A stretch of 64,000 bases of DNA from Gammaproteobacteria bacterium (GCA_005878835.1 VBMV01000059.1:62001-126000); one strand, 5' to 3'. Counted from the stretch's first letter, positions 51,750 through 61,155 are shown. The notes: a model not told the origin generated them from the letters alone. A program made the numbers and translations.

Positions 51750-52529
51750 TCAGCTCTCCTGCGTGCGCAGCCGCAGCGCCGCGAGAGCGCGGCGCACCAG
51801 ATCCCCGAGCAGCTCGTAGAGCGCGGCGCTGGAGCGCGCCAGTGCGGTGGGAGCGGGCAGGTAGCGCAGCAGCCCCGCCTCGCGCGGCGCCCACACACCC
51901 ACGGGTGCCGGCACCACGGTGATTCCGGCGCTCGCAAACTCGTGCGACGCGCGCCACGCGTGGGCGCTGCTGGTCACCAGCAGGATGCGCGACACGCCCG
52001 CGGCCTTGAGCAGCCGCGAAGAGAACTGCGCGTTCTGAAAGGTATCGCGCGAGCGCTCCTCGACCCAGCGCACCTGGATGCCAAAGTCGCGCGCCAGCGA
52101 GACCCGCATGGCGAGCGCCTCGGCCGCGGTACCGGAGACCAGCACCGGGAGCGCCGTGCGATGCGCGAGGAACGCCCCGTAGGCGATGCGCTCGAGAAGC
52201 ACGGGCCCCGGCGCGGGTTCCCCGCCATACTCGGGCGCCGCGAGGCGCTCATCGCCGCCGCCGAGGATGACGATCGCCTGGGCCTGCGGTGCTCGGGTGA
52301 GATCGAGCGCCGGCTCACCTTCGGCCGCTCTCGAGAGCGCATCGGCCACCAGCGGCGTCGCCAGCAGCCACAGCGAAGCGAGGCCCGCGCCGAGCAGCAG
52401 CCAGCCCGCCCGGGCGGCGCCCGCCGCGCAGCGCGACCGCAGCAGCCAGGCCCCGGCGGCCGCGATCAGCAGCGGGCCCCCGGGCGGCAGCAGCAGCGTA
52501 TGCAACAGCTCTTTCAGCGTGATGAACAT
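51750..52529 (-). CDS. YdcF/ElyC-family (DUF218) membrane protein
   Basis: A 259-residue protein with two N-terminal membrane helices (residues 8-32 and 40-60) and a periplasmic DUF218 domain. The core signatures are AIVILGGGDERL near 85, LPVLVSGTAAEA near 127, VEERSRDTFQNAQ near 155 and ILLVTSSAHAWRA near 182. ElyC has a role in envelope biogenesis at low temperature. It starts 19 bp after the MATE stop, suggesting one operon of MATE, YdcF and rhomboid. The start is ATG 52529. Confidence 0.9.
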   Translation of the reverse strand: MFITLKELLHTLLLPPGGPLLIAAAGAWLLRSRCAAGAARAGWLLLGAGLASLWLLATPLVADALSRAAEGEPALDLTRAPQAQAIVILGGGDERLAAPEYGGEPAPGPVLLERIAYGAFLAHRTALPVLVSGTAAEALAMRVSLARDFGIQVRWVEERSRDTFQNAQFSSRLLKAAGVSRILLVTSSAHAWRASHEFASAGITVVPAPVGVWAPREAGLLRYLPAPTALARSSAALYELLGDLVRRALAALRLRTQES

Positions 52530-52548
52530 ACGGCGGGCGCGGCAGCGC

Positions 52549-53970
52549 TCACAGGCGGATCGTCTGCCAGGCCCGGGAGCGCCAGCGCAGGAACAGCGTG
52601 CTCCCGAGCACCATGACGTAGATCAGGACCGCAACCCAGCCGCCGACCGGCCCCCAGCCGAATTGCGGCAGGAAGTGCACCCAGCCCTGTCGGGGGGCGA
52701 ACGTGAAGGCGTGCGCCAGCGGCACGAACAGCAGCAGCGACACCGACAGCACCAGCACCGCCGGGATCCTGACATCGCCCGCGCCGCGCAGGCACATGCT
52801 GCTGCCCATGTTCAGGCCGTCGAAGAACTGGTACCCGGCCGCCAGCCACAGCAGCTGCATGCCGAGCGCGACCGCGGTCGCCGCATCGGAATCGTGCGAG
52901 CCGGTGAAGAACGGCAGCACCCAGGGGCCCCCCAGCGCAATCAGCACGCCGATGCCGCCCATGTAGAGCGCCGCGAGCAGGATCACGCGGTTGCCGACCC
53001 GCAGCGCCCAGCCGCGCGCGCCGGCGCCGATGGATTGCCCGACCAGCGTCGTGCCCGCGGACGCGATACCGAATCCGGGCATGTAGGCGAGTGAAGTCAG
53101 CATCACCACCATCTGCGTGGCGGCGCCGCCCGCGGTGCCGAGCCGCGTCTGCATCATCTGGAAGGTGGCGAACCCCAGCAGGTCCGCCGCCGGCGACAGC
53201 CCCATCGGGACCCCGAGGCGCAGCTGCTGCATGAGCGCACCCCCGTGCGGCCGCCACGTCAGGTGCGCGCGGTACCGCCGTCGGTAGTCCGAGCGCAGAA
53301 AAATCGCCACCGCGAACAGCAATCCCGCCAGCTGCGCGACGTTCGTGGCCCAGGCGGAGCCGGCGATGCCCCACCCGAGGCGGAAGATGAACAGCTGGTT
53401 CAAGAGCGCATTGGCGACCGTGGTCACGACGGTGATCAGGAGCGTCACCCGTGGCCGCCCGATGCCGTTGAAGAATCCGAACATGGCCCAACCCGCGGCT
53501 CCGACGCAGGCGCCGCCGACACGCGGAAACCAGAACGCGGCGGCCAGCTGCTCGACCTGGCTGTCGAACCCGAACGGCGCGAGAATCAGGTGGCGCGCGG
53601 CGCCCACCAGCACGAACAGCGGCGCCGCACAGCCCATCGCCCATAGCGCGGTCCATACCGCCTGGCCGGCGCGCCGATAGCGGCGCGCACCGAAATTCTG
53701 CGCCACCAGCGTCTGCACCGCGGTGCCCGCACCGCCCAGCACCAGCACCACCACGATCACCAGCCACTGCACCGCACCGACCGCCGCGAGCGCCTTGGTG
53801 GAAATGCGTCCCATGAACCACATGTCGGTGAGGTTGAGGACGATCTGCACCGTGCTGTTCGCCATCAGCGGCAGGGCGAGCGCCAGCACCGCACGCTGAT
53901 CCACGTGCGCGCGACCGGCGGCGTCGAGGCGCTGCGCCGGCAGCTGCAGCGCGCGGCTCAGGGAATCCAT
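52549..53970 (-). CDS. MATE-family efflux transporter
   Basis: A 473-residue multidrug and toxic compound extrusion transporter with 12 membrane helices, using a sodium or proton gradient to export cationic compounds. Typical text is LALPLMANSTVQIVLNLTDM near 33, and VAQNFGARRYRRA near 88. The N-terminal 30 residues are soluble. It is divergent from the ParB-like gene and precedes ydcF on the same strand. The substrate is not predictable. Confidence 0.92.
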   Translation of the reverse strand: MDSLSRALQLPAQRLDAAGRAHVDQRAVLALALPLMANSTVQIVLNLTDMWFMGRISTKALAAVGAVQWLVIVVVLVLGGAGTAVQTLVAQNFGARRYRRAGQAVWTALWAMGCAAPLFVLVGAARHLILAPFGFDSQVEQLAAAFWFPRVGGACVGAAGWAMFGFFNGIGRPRVTLLITVVTTVANALLNQLFIFRLGWGIAGSAWATNVAQLAGLLFAVAIFLRSDYRRRYRAHLTWRPHGGALMQQLRLGVPMGLSPAADLLGFATFQMMQTRLGTAGGAATQMVVMLTSLAYMPGFGIASAGTTLVGQSIGAGARGWALRVGNRVILLAALYMGGIGVLIALGGPWVLPFFTGSHDSDAATAVALGMQLLWLAAGYQFFDGLNMGSSMCLRGAGDVRIPAVLVLSVSLLLFVPLAHAFTFAPRQGWVHFLPQFGWGPVGGWVAVLIYVMVLGSTLFLRWRSRAWQTIRL

Positions 53971-54027
53971 GGCAACATCCTGCGTAATCGGTCATTCTCG
54001 CACACTGCTCCGCTGGGGAATGACACC

Positions 54028-55059
54028 ATGGCAACACGCAGCCACAGCGCCGCCGCGCGCACGCGCAGCGCCGCCGCACGCTCCGCGCGCCGCGGGCGGC
54101 TCGCGCCGGGAAAGCAGGCGCGCGGGCTCGACGCGGCAGAAGTAGCCATTGCGATCGACAGTGCGGCGGTCGCGCCGCTCGCGGCGCTGGTGCGCGAGGC
54201 GGGCGGCGCTCCCATCGGCGCCTACCACGAGCCGCTCGGGGGGCGCACCCTGCTGCTGGCGAGCCTGCCGCTGAATGCGCTGCAGCCCACGCCCTTTCAG
54301 CGCGACCTCTCACCCACGCACGCCAAGCGTCTGGCCGCGAAGATCGACGAGACGGCCGCGTTCCTCGATCCGCTCATCGTGGTGCGCGGCGAGGACGGGC
54401 GCCTGTGGACACCCAACGGCCGCCACCGTCTGGCCGCGGGCAAGGTGCTCGGACTGAAGCAGATCACGGCGCTGATCTCGCCCGACGAATCGCTTGCCTA
54501 CCGCATTCTGGCTCTCAACACCGAGAAGGCTCACAACCTCAAGGACCGGAGCCTGGAGGTCATCCGCATGGCGCGCAACCTCGCCAAGCGCCGCGGGCGC
54601 GAGCGCGAGGGCGCTTTCGCCGCCGAGTTCGAGGCGCCCGAACTGCTGACGCTCGGCATCGTCTACCAGAAGTCGCCGCGCTTTGCGGGCGGCGCCTACA
54701 GCGCGTTCCTGAAAAAGGTCGACCGCTTCAGCGAGCACACGCTCGCGGCGAGCCTGCGGCAACGCGAGGACTACGCCGCGCGCCTCGCCGAGATCGACGC
54801 CCGCGTCAAGGGGATCATCGCCGCCCTGCAGGCGCGCGGCTTCAAGTCCCCGTACCTGCGCAACTATGTCGTCGCCCGCATCAACCCGGTGCGCTTCCAC
54901 AAGGCGAAGAAGGGCGACACGGCCCCGCCGATGCCGCTCGCCCAGGCGCTCACCCGCATGGCAGCCAGCGCCCGCAGTTTCAACCTCGGCTCGGTGTCGA
55001 ACTCCGATCTCGCCTGGGTGGCGGTGGGCGCGGGTGCGGGGGATCAGGGCGGCGGCTGA
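54028..55059 (+). CDS. Orphan ParB-N-domain protein
   Basis: A 343-residue protein with a basic, Ala/Arg-rich N-terminus (about 40 residues) and a ParB/sulfiredoxin-type N-domain at about 80-200: LQPTPFQRDLSPTHAKRLAAK, then the characteristic TPNGRHRLAAGKVLGL near 130. A helical C-terminal half follows. Domains of this class bind DNA or act as CTPases, but the partner parA is not nearby, so it is unlikely to be the chromosomal segregation ParB. ATG 54028 is used; upstream codons are out of character. Its end overlaps a GH3 gene relic on the other strand by 16 bp. Confidence 0.84.
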   Translation: MATRSHSAAARTRSAAARSARRGRLAPGKQARGLDAAEVAIAIDSAAVAPLAALVREAGGAPIGAYHEPLGGRTLLLASLPLNALQPTPFQRDLSPTHAKRLAAKIDETAAFLDPLIVVRGEDGRLWTPNGRHRLAAGKVLGLKQITALISPDESLAYRILALNTEKAHNLKDRSLEVIRMARNLAKRRGREREGAFAAEFEAPELLTLGIVYQKSPRFAGGAYSAFLKKVDRFSEHTLAASLRQREDYAARLAEIDARVKGIIAALQARGFKSPYLRNYVVARINPVRFHKAKKGDTAPPMPLAQALTRMAASARSFNLGSVSNSDLAWVAVGAGAGDQGGG

Positions 55060-55385
55060 AGCTCGCCATCGTCTTCCCAGGTGAGCCACCGGCACCTGCG
55101 CGGCGCGCAGGCGGCGCAGCATCCCCAGCGAGGATCGCGCGCCACGGCGGCCGTGGGGGAAAACGCCCAGTCGAGCCCGGTGACCCGCACCTCGAGCGCG
55201 GTGATCTCCCCGATGCGGAGGATGAGCTGCGGGTCGCGCGCCGGCACGGCGAGCGAGGCGTCATAGAACCGGTCGGCGCGGGCGAGCCACTCACCGGGTG
55301 GAGCGAGCTTATCGCCATGGGGCGAGGAGTTGCCCCCGTTCAGAAGCCCGGGACGCGGGCCGATCTGTTTTTCATGGTCAACCAT
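55044..55385 (-). pseudogene. Relic of a GH3 beta-glucosidase gene with an internal deletion
   Basis: A 113-codon frame from ATG 55385 carries two unmistakable pieces of GH3 beta-glucosidases but not the DNA between them. The first is LNGGNSSPHGDKLAPPGEWL then ADRFYDASL; the second is TALEVRVTGLDWAFSP then VARDPRWG, where family members continue RTYE. The usual piece in between (WGTDAVHGHNN-type) is missing, as is the whole catalytic remainder, and the frame ends in a random tail overlapping the ParB-like gene. It is a degenerate fragment of a formerly longer gene. It is probably not functional; the residual frame may be expressed as a short peptide. Confidence 0.75.
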
Positions 55386-55411
55386 AGGATACGCACCTGA
55401 GGTCGACGCCC

Positions 55412-56146
55412 ATGCTGGAACCCGTGACACAGCTCCGCATCCTCGAGGCGAGCGGCGCGCGCGCGCGGCGCGGCGGTACCGCGGCCGCACCCGACGGGCT
55501 GCCCGACCTGCTGCTCATCGAGCGCGCACGCGCCAGGGAGGAACCTGCGATCGAGGCACTGATCCGGCGCTACAGCCGGCGGATGTTCCGCGTCGCCTGC
55601 AGCGTGCTGCTGGATGAGGATGCGGCGGAGTCGGCGGTGCAGGATGCGCACCTGGCGGCATTCGGCGATCTGAATCGTTACGCGCCCGCCGGAAAATTCT
55701 CCTGCTGGCTGACGCGCCTGGCGTTCAACCAGGCGCGCTCGCTGCGCGCCGGCGCCCGATCTGCGCCGCCCGGGGCGCGGTGGCAGGCAGCGGGGGCGCA
55801 AGCACCGGCGCCCGCGGGTGCTGCGGCCGACGAGGCGCAGGAGCGGTGCGAGCTCGAGGGCGCGATCGGCGGCCTGCCGGAGGTGTTTCGCACCGTGTTC
55901 GTGCTGCGGGTGGTGGAAGGAATCAGCGGGATCGAAACCGCCGCCTCCCTCGGCGTGCACGAGACCACCGTGCGCACCCGCATGTACCGCGCGCAGCGGC
56001 GCCTCGCGCCGGACACGGCGCGCCGGGTGCGCGCGGCACCCGGCTTCCTCGAGCTGACCCCGGAGCGTCTCGATGGCATCGTCAGGCGCGTACTGGCGCA
56101 GCTACCTCACGGCTCGATGCTGACGATCAGCACCTCGCCTCCCTGA
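55412..56146 (+). CDS. ECF-type RNA polymerase sigma factor
   Basis: A 244-residue sigma-70-family factor. Region 2 is IEALIRRYSRRMFRVACSVLLDEDAAESAVQDAHLAAF-like (residues 48-85, shown in part: RRYSRRMFRVACSVL), and region 4 is GLPEVFRTVFVLRVVEGISG then IETAASLGVHETTVRTRMYRA near 155-190. The N-terminus of about 30 residues and the C-terminal 45 residues are unusual for ECF factors. No anti-sigma gene is beside it. It converges with the Gre gene, overlapping it by 40 bp. It may direct a stress regulon; its target is unknown. Confidence 0.88.
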   Translation: MLEPVTQLRILEASGARARRGGTAAAPDGLPDLLLIERARAREEPAIEALIRRYSRRMFRVACSVLLDEDAAESAVQDAHLAAFGDLNRYAPAGKFSCWLTRLAFNQARSLRAGARSAPPGARWQAAGAQAPAPAGAAADEAQERCELEGAIGGLPEVFRTVFVLRVVEGISGIETAASLGVHETTVRTRMYRAQRRLAPDTARRVRAAPGFLELTPERLDGIVRRVLAQLPHGSMLTISTSPP

Positions 56147-56571
56147 AAGGGCACGCTGTCGCCGACTTGCTTGCCGAGCAGTGACTGGGCCAGCGGCGCC
56201 ACCCAGCTCAAAAGTCCGTGGGTGGCGTCGGCTTCGTCCTCCCCGACCAGCCGGAACGTCTGCGTCGAGCCGCCGCGGAGCTGCAAGGTCACACGCATGC
56301 CAAAACGCACCCGCTCCACGACCGCCGCCGGCCCGATCACGCGGGCGCTGGCGCGGCGCGCGCTCCAGTAGCGCAGGTCACGCTCCACGTGCGCGCGGGC
56401 GGCCGCGTCGCCGCTTTCGCGCGCCGCCTGCCGCTCCCCTTCCAGCTCGCGCACGCGCGCCTCGATCGCCGCATGTCCACGCGGCGTGACGAAGTTCGGA
56501 TGCCGGCTGACGGCGCGCTCCGGAAGCGTCGACGCCTCGGCGTCGGACTCGCGCACGAACGCCCGGCTCAT
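56107..56571 (-). CDS. GreA/GreB-family transcript cleavage factor
   Basis: A 154-residue GreA/GreB-type protein. The N-terminus SRAFVRESDAEASTLPERAV then HPNFVTPRG is typical, followed by a coiled coil to about residue 80 and the C-terminal FKBP-like domain with SPLG-like text WVAPLAQSLLGKQVGDSV near 130. These factors bind RNA polymerase and stimulate cleavage of backtracked RNA; this branch is divergent and may be specialised. ATG 56571 is used rather than 56607. Its start overlaps the SDR stop by 4 bp (ATGA). Confidence 0.88.
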   Translation of the reverse strand: MSRAFVRESDAEASTLPERAVSRHPNFVTPRGHAAIEARVRELEGERQAARESGDAAARAHVERDLRYWSARRASARVIGPAAVVERVRFGMRVTLQLRGGSTQTFRLVGEDEADATHGLLSWVAPLAQSLLGKQVGDSVPFQGGEVLIVSIEP

Positions 56572-57419
56572 GCGGGCAGCCCCGTGAGCCGCGCGCTCTC
56601 CACCCACAGGCGCTCGGCGCTCGCATCGCTCTGCGCCGCCGCGCTCGGCGCCACGCGCCGGCAGCCGTGGTAGTAACCGCCAGACTGACCGTCGAGCTCG
56701 GGCGCAGCCGCCAGATACACGCTGCCGCGCGCGCCCTGTTGCGGCGACAGCATGAACACCCGCCCGACGCTCGACAGCAGCACCCGCAGCAGCGTCGGGC
56801 TGTTGCGAAACAGGTGGCTCCTGACCAGGCCCGGGTGCAGCGCGTTCACGGTGACGCCGCTGCCCGCGAGTCGCCGGGCGAGGGCGCGCGCGAACAGCAG
56901 ATTGGCGAGCTTCGAGCGCTGGTAAGGGGTGAGAAAGCCTGAAACCTTCGTATTCATCAGATCACCGAAGTCGAGCGTGGCACGCCGATGCGCCTCCGAG
57001 GCTACCACGACGATGCGCGATGGGCCCGACTGTCTCATCTTGTCGAGGAGCAGATTGGTGAGCAGGAAGGGCGCCAGGTGGTTCACGGCGAAGGTGAGAT
57101 CGTAGCCGTCGGCGCTGTGCGCGCCCCTGGCGCCCAGCACTGCGGCGTTGTTGATCAGCACATCCAGCCGGGACAGGGCCGAGTCCAGCTCCTGCGCCAG
57201 CCGCCGGACCTGCGCGAGCTGCGCGAAGTCCGCCTGCACGCTGCGCACGTTGGCGTTGCAGGTGTCACGGCTGAGGGATGCGGCCACCTCGCGCGCGCGG
57301 GCGCCATCGCGGCCGTGGACGAGGACGGTGGCTCCGAGCGCCCCGAGAACCTTTGCGGTGGAGAGTCCGATGCCGTGCGTGCTGCCGGTGACGAGGCAGA
57401 TCCTGCCGTTCATTCTCAT
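56568..57419 (-). CDS. Short-chain dehydrogenase/reductase (retinol dehydrogenase-like)
   Basis: A 283-residue SDR oxidoreductase. The NAD(P)-binding loop TGSTHGIG is near residue 12, NNAAVLG near 90, the catalytic Tyr and Lys in YQRSKLAN near 170, and NALHPGLV near 200. The catalytic serine region is VVVASEAHRR near 140. The open frame continues to 58043 but the correct ATG is 57419 or 57413, after the strong GGAGGGAG ribosome site. It is co-transcribed with the Gre gene and divergent from the second S9 peptidase. The substrate is unknown. Confidence 0.9.
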   Translation of the reverse strand: MRMNGRICLVTGSTHGIGLSTAKVLGALGATVLVHGRDGARAREVAASLSRDTCNANVRSVQADFAQLAQVRRLAQELDSALSRLDVLINNAAVLGARGAHSADGYDLTFAVNHLAPFLLTNLLLDKMRQSGPSRIVVVASEAHRRATLDFGDLMNTKVSGFLTPYQRSKLANLLFARALARRLAGSGVTVNALHPGLVRSHLFRNSPTLLRVLLSSVGRVFMLSPQQGARGSVYLAAAPELDGQSGGYYHGCRRVAPSAAAQSDASAERLWVESARLTGLPA

Positions 57420-57536
57420 CGGGCTGGCTCCCTCCGGGGAGATACTATATGAATATGAGGCGGATCGGACCGGCAGCGCCATCGCGCGAGCTGCATGTCG
57501 GTGAGACGTCGGCGCGGGAAGTGGGGGTCTGAAACC

Positions 57537-59513
57537 ATGCGAGTCCTGCCCGTCGCGCTGACGCTCGCCGGCTCCGTGCTCGCCTCGTCCGGCGCGCGCG
57601 CCTTCGACGCCGCCGCGGCGTTCGGCGCACGCCCGAGCGCAGTCGACGTCAGTCTCTCGCCGGATGGCAACAGTATCGCTTTCGTCGCGCCCACGCAGGG
57701 CATGGGCTCGGTGCTGTACACCGTGCACGTCGATCCCGGCGCCAAGCCGAAAGCCGCGCTCACGGCCAGCGGCAAGCCCGAGCGGCTGGGCGGGTGCGAC
57801 TGGGTCTCCAACGACCGGCTGGTGTGCCGCGTCTACGGCATCCTCAAGGACCCGTCCCTGTCGCTCCTGCCGGTCAACCGCCTGCTGGCGGTCAACGCCG
57901 ACGGCAGCGATCACCAGCTGCTGAGCACCGCCAGCAACTTCTACACCCGCGGCTTTGCGCTCGGCGGAGGCAACGTCATCGACTGGATGGCGGAGCGGGA
58001 TGGCGCGGTGCTCATGAGCCGCCATTACCTGCCCGACGAGCATATCGGCTCCAGGCTCGGATCCTCCGAGGAGGGCCTGGGTGTCGACCTGCTCGACACC
58101 CGCACGCTGCAGAAGCAGACGATCGAGCGGCCGCTGTCAGACGCGGTTTGCTACATCAGCGACGGGCACGGCACGGTGCGCATCATGGGTGTGCGTGGCG
58201 CGCGCAAGGGCGGAGGCCAGGACACCGGCATCGTGCATTTCCTTTATCGCCGCCCCAACTCGCGCGAGTGGCAGGGCCTCAGTGATTACAACGAGGTGGA
58301 TTACACGGGCTTCCTGCCGTACGCGGTCGATCGCGAGCGCAACGTCGCGTACGGCACGAAGAAAATCGACGGCCGGCTGGCGATCGTCGCGCTCGCGCTG
58401 GACGGCTCCTCGCGCGAAGAGCTCGTGTACTCGAGCCCGCAGGTCGACGTGGACGACCTGATCCGCATCGGACGGCGCCATCGGGTGGTCGGCGTCAGTT
58501 TCGTGACCGACATCCGCACGGCGTTCTTTTTCGATGCCGACACCAAGAAGATCGTCGACTCACTCGGGCGCGCGCTGCCGCAGCACCCGGCGGTGCGCAT
58601 CGTCGACGCGAGCGTCGACGAGAGCAAGCTGCTGGTGTTCGCCAGCCGCGACAACGATCCGGGCAGCTACTACCTCTTCGACCAGGGGGCGCATCAGCTG
58701 CATCCGCTGCTGGCGAAGCGGCAGGAGCTGGACGGGGTGACGCTCGCCACGGTGAAGCCCGTCAGCTATCCGGCGAAGGACGGTGTGGCCGTGCCGGCGT
58801 ACCTCACCTGGCCGCCGGGCAAGGAGGGCGCCAAGGGGCTGCCGGCGATCGTGATGCCGCACGGCGGTCCCGGCGCGCGCGACGAGTGGGGCTTCGACTG
58901 GCTCGCGCAGTTCTTCGCCGCGAGCGGCTACGTGGTGCTTCAGCCCAACTACCGCGGCTCGGGCGGCTACGGCGATGACTGGTACCAGCGTAACGGCTTT
59001 CGCTCATGGCCCACGGCCATCGGCGATGTGCTCGATGCCGGGCGCTGGCTCGTCGCGCAGGGAATCGCGCCAGCAGACAAGCTCGGGATCGTCGGCTGGT
59101 CGTACGGCGGTTACGCGGCGCTGCAGGCGGCGGTCACCGACTCCTCGGTTTTCAAGGCCGTGGTCGCGATCGCGCCCGTCACCGACCTCGAGGAAGCCAA
59201 GCAGGAGTGGCGCAACTGGAGCAACTACAGGCTGGAGAGCGAATTCATCGGCGAGGGGCCGCAGGTGCGCGCCGGCTCCCCGGCGCGCAATGCGGACAAA
59301 ATCAAGGCGCCGGTGCTGCTCTTCCACGGCGCCCTCGATCGCAACGTCTCCATCAGCGAGTCACGCCACATGGCAAAGAGCCTGGAGAGCGCCGGTGTCA
59401 GGCACGAGCTCGTGACCTGGGACGACCTGGATCACGAGCTCGATGACTCGAACGCCCGCGCCGAAATGCTGCGCAAGAGCGAGGCTTTCCTGCGCGCCGC
59501 CTTCGGCGAGTGA
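57537..59513 (+). CDS. Secreted S9-family serine peptidase (second copy)
   Basis: A 658-residue S9-type peptidase with a signal peptide (MRVLPVALTLAGSVLASSG) cleaved near ARAFDA. The propeller spans about 40-385, starting VDVSLSPDGNSIAFV; the hydrolase domain has Ser522 in GWSYGGY, Asp601 in HGALDR and His633 in LDHEL, with the oxyanion text MPHGGPGARDEWGF near 440. It likely hydrolyses oligopeptides in the periplasm. It is more remote from the copy at 7218-9353 than expected of a recent duplicate. ATG 57537 marks the signal sequence; the longer frame at 57495 is not used. Confidence 0.91.
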   Translation: MRVLPVALTLAGSVLASSGARAFDAAAAFGARPSAVDVSLSPDGNSIAFVAPTQGMGSVLYTVHVDPGAKPKAALTASGKPERLGGCDWVSNDRLVCRVYGILKDPSLSLLPVNRLLAVNADGSDHQLLSTASNFYTRGFALGGGNVIDWMAERDGAVLMSRHYLPDEHIGSRLGSSEEGLGVDLLDTRTLQKQTIERPLSDAVCYISDGHGTVRIMGVRGARKGGGQDTGIVHFLYRRPNSREWQGLSDYNEVDYTGFLPYAVDRERNVAYGTKKIDGRLAIVALALDGSSREELVYSSPQVDVDDLIRIGRRHRVVGVSFVTDIRTAFFFDADTKKIVDSLGRALPQHPAVRIVDASVDESKLLVFASRDNDPGSYYLFDQGAHQLHPLLAKRQELDGVTLATVKPVSYPAKDGVAVPAYLTWPPGKEGAKGLPAIVMPHGGPGARDEWGFDWLAQFFAASGYVVLQPNYRGSGGYGDDWYQRNGFRSWPTAIGDVLDAGRWLVAQGIAPADKLGIVGWSYGGYAALQAAVTDSSVFKAVVAIAPVTDLEEAKQEWRNWSNYRLESEFIGEGPQVRAGSPARNADKIKAPVLLFHGALDRNVSISESRHMAKSLESAGVRHELVTWDDLDHELDDSNARAEMLRKSEAFLRAAFGE

Positions 59514-59547
59514 GCGGCGCCGCGGTGCTGGCGCGACAGGGCGGGCG

Positions 59548-61155
59548 CTAACGCGGCGCGGGGTCACGCCGCAGCAGGCGCATTTCACGCAGCGGCGAGC
59601 GGATGGCAATGCTTGCGGAGGGCGATGGTGGCGCAATGCCGGCCGGCGGAATTGCGCAGGTAGAAGCCTGGGCATAGTGCGTCGCGACGTACAACAGGCT
59701 TTCGTTGGGATCCCCGAGCGCGTGCGTGAAATCATCGGTCACGGTGCAACCCGGGAAGGTCGCGCCGCTGGCGCCGCCGGGCGTGAAACCGTCGGGATAG
59801 TCGCCGAAGCCGTTCGCGTTGACACCGCTGAATTCGATGGAAAAGTAGGTCGTCCCGCAATTGTCCTGGGGGTAAAACCCGTAGGGCTTGCCGCAGGTGG
59901 TGCTGCCGATCTGGATCACCTGTACTCCCACGCCCGCAAGCCCGTTCATCACCGCTTCGCTCGCCGAACAGGTCGCGGCGGTCGTGAGAACGAACACCCT
60001 CGGGAGATCGAGCGTCGGCAGCGCCTGGCCTGCGGTCGTCGAGAACCCTTGCGTGGTGGTGTGGAACGGCGTCGGTGTGATCGGGCTGCCCGTCACCGGA
60101 TTGGTGCTCGGATGCTTGCCGTTGAACTGTTGCAGCTCGAAGGTCTGTCCGGCGGTCGGGCCCGGACCTGCGATCATGTAAGCCAGCTCGCTCGCGATGT
60201 CGAGGTAGCCTCCCCCGTTGTAGCGGATGTCGATCACGAGATCGGTGATCGGAGTGGGATTGGCCTTGAGGGTGTTTACCGCGCTGATCAGTGCGGCTTC
60301 CGAGGTCGCCAGCTGGTCGTTGAACAGCATGTAGCCGATATTCGTGCCCGTGCCCGACAGGACCATCACATCCTGCACCGGAACGTCGGTGACGTTGACC
60401 GCCTGCAGCGTCACCATGCGCGGGCTCGCCGCGCCCTGATCGAGGATGGAAAACGTGTGCGACTCGACACTCGAGGGAAATAAACCCGCGTTCAGGACAT
60501 CGACCTCTGCCTGAGTATTGGCGTTGACGGCGTCCACGCCGTCGATGGCGAGCACGCTGGCGCCGCGCGCCAGGCTCTCCGGGGCCATGGCGGCGGGCGA
60601 TCCGGGGTCGGTGTACGCCACCAGGATCTGGCGCGGGGGAGTCGGCTGCAGGACTATGAACTGCGCGCCGTACCCCACGTTCTGGCCCTGCACGGACAGC
60701 GCCTCCCACGTGGAGGTGGGATAGGTGAAGTGGAACTTGTCCTTCGGCTGCCCCTGGGCGTCGGTTGCGGAGCTCTTCAGCAGCGGGAAATAAGCCGCCG
60801 TGGTGTAGTTGGCGGGATTCAGGTCCGGCGCCTCGCTGTACCAGAGATACAGATCGTTGGTCCAGGAGCGCAGCCAGTTGTTCTCATCGACCGCGGTGCC
60901 CGCCACGTCAGGATAAGGCTGGCCGGTGACGGGGTCGGTCCCGGTTCGCGGCGCGGCGCATTGCGCGGCAAAGTGCGACTCGGGCATGTATACGCCGGGA
61001 GTCCAGGACGTGCCCCCGCCCATCGAGCCGGTGCTTCCCCCGCCCCCTCCGCCGCCTCCGCCCGAGCAGGCCCCGACGCACAAAATAACCACCGCGCCGG
61101 CTGCTGCCTGCAACGGCGGCACTTGCACCGTGCGCTCCCCGAGCATCGCGAACAT
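59548..61155 (-). CDS. S41-family (C-terminal processing protease-like) lipoprotein peptidase
   Basis: A 535-residue S41 peptidase anchored by a lipoprotein signal (VVILCVGACSGGG near residue 30), then a nine-glycine tract. A PDZ-like region near 150-240 includes ASVLAIDGVDAVNA; the catalytic domain has VIDIRYNGGGYLDIASE near 340 and the nucleophile in TTAATCSASEAVMNG near 410. Family members cut peptides after secretion. ATG 61155 is chosen because it gives the lipoprotein signal; an upstream frame to 61305 does not. It is divergent from the unknown gene at 61357. Confidence 0.88.
   Translation of the reverse strand: MFAMLGERTVQVPPLQAAAGAVVILCVGACSGGGGGGGGGSTGSMGGGTSWTPGVYMPESHFAAQCAAPRTGTDPVTGQPYPDVAGTAVDENNWLRSWTNDLYLWYSEAPDLNPANYTTAAYFPLLKSSATDAQGQPKDKFHFTYPTSTWEALSVQGQNVGYGAQFIVLQPTPPRQILVAYTDPGSPAAMAPESLARGASVLAIDGVDAVNANTQAEVDVLNAGLFPSSVESHTFSILDQGAASPRMVTLQAVNVTDVPVQDVMVLSGTGTNIGYMLFNDQLATSEAALISAVNTLKANPTPITDLVIDIRYNGGGYLDIASELAYMIAGPGPTAGQTFELQQFNGKHPSTNPVTGSPITPTPFHTTTQGFSTTAGQALPTLDLPRVFVLTTAATCSASEAVMNGLAGVGVQVIQIGSTTCGKPYGFYPQDNCGTTYFSIEFSGVNANGFGDYPDGFTPGGASGATFPGCTVTDDFTHALGDPNESLLYVATHYAQASTCAIPPAGIAPPSPSASIAIRSPLREMRLLRRDPAPR

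Noticed and set aside
54028-55059. Plasmid or phage partition origin
   Set aside because: No parA, replication gene, integrase or repeat cluster lies nearby; the surroundings are ordinary chromosomal genes.
56568-58043. Long version of the SDR gene beginning at 58043
   Set aside because: The N-terminal part is antisense to the S9 peptidase, and a strong ribosome site precedes ATG 57419.
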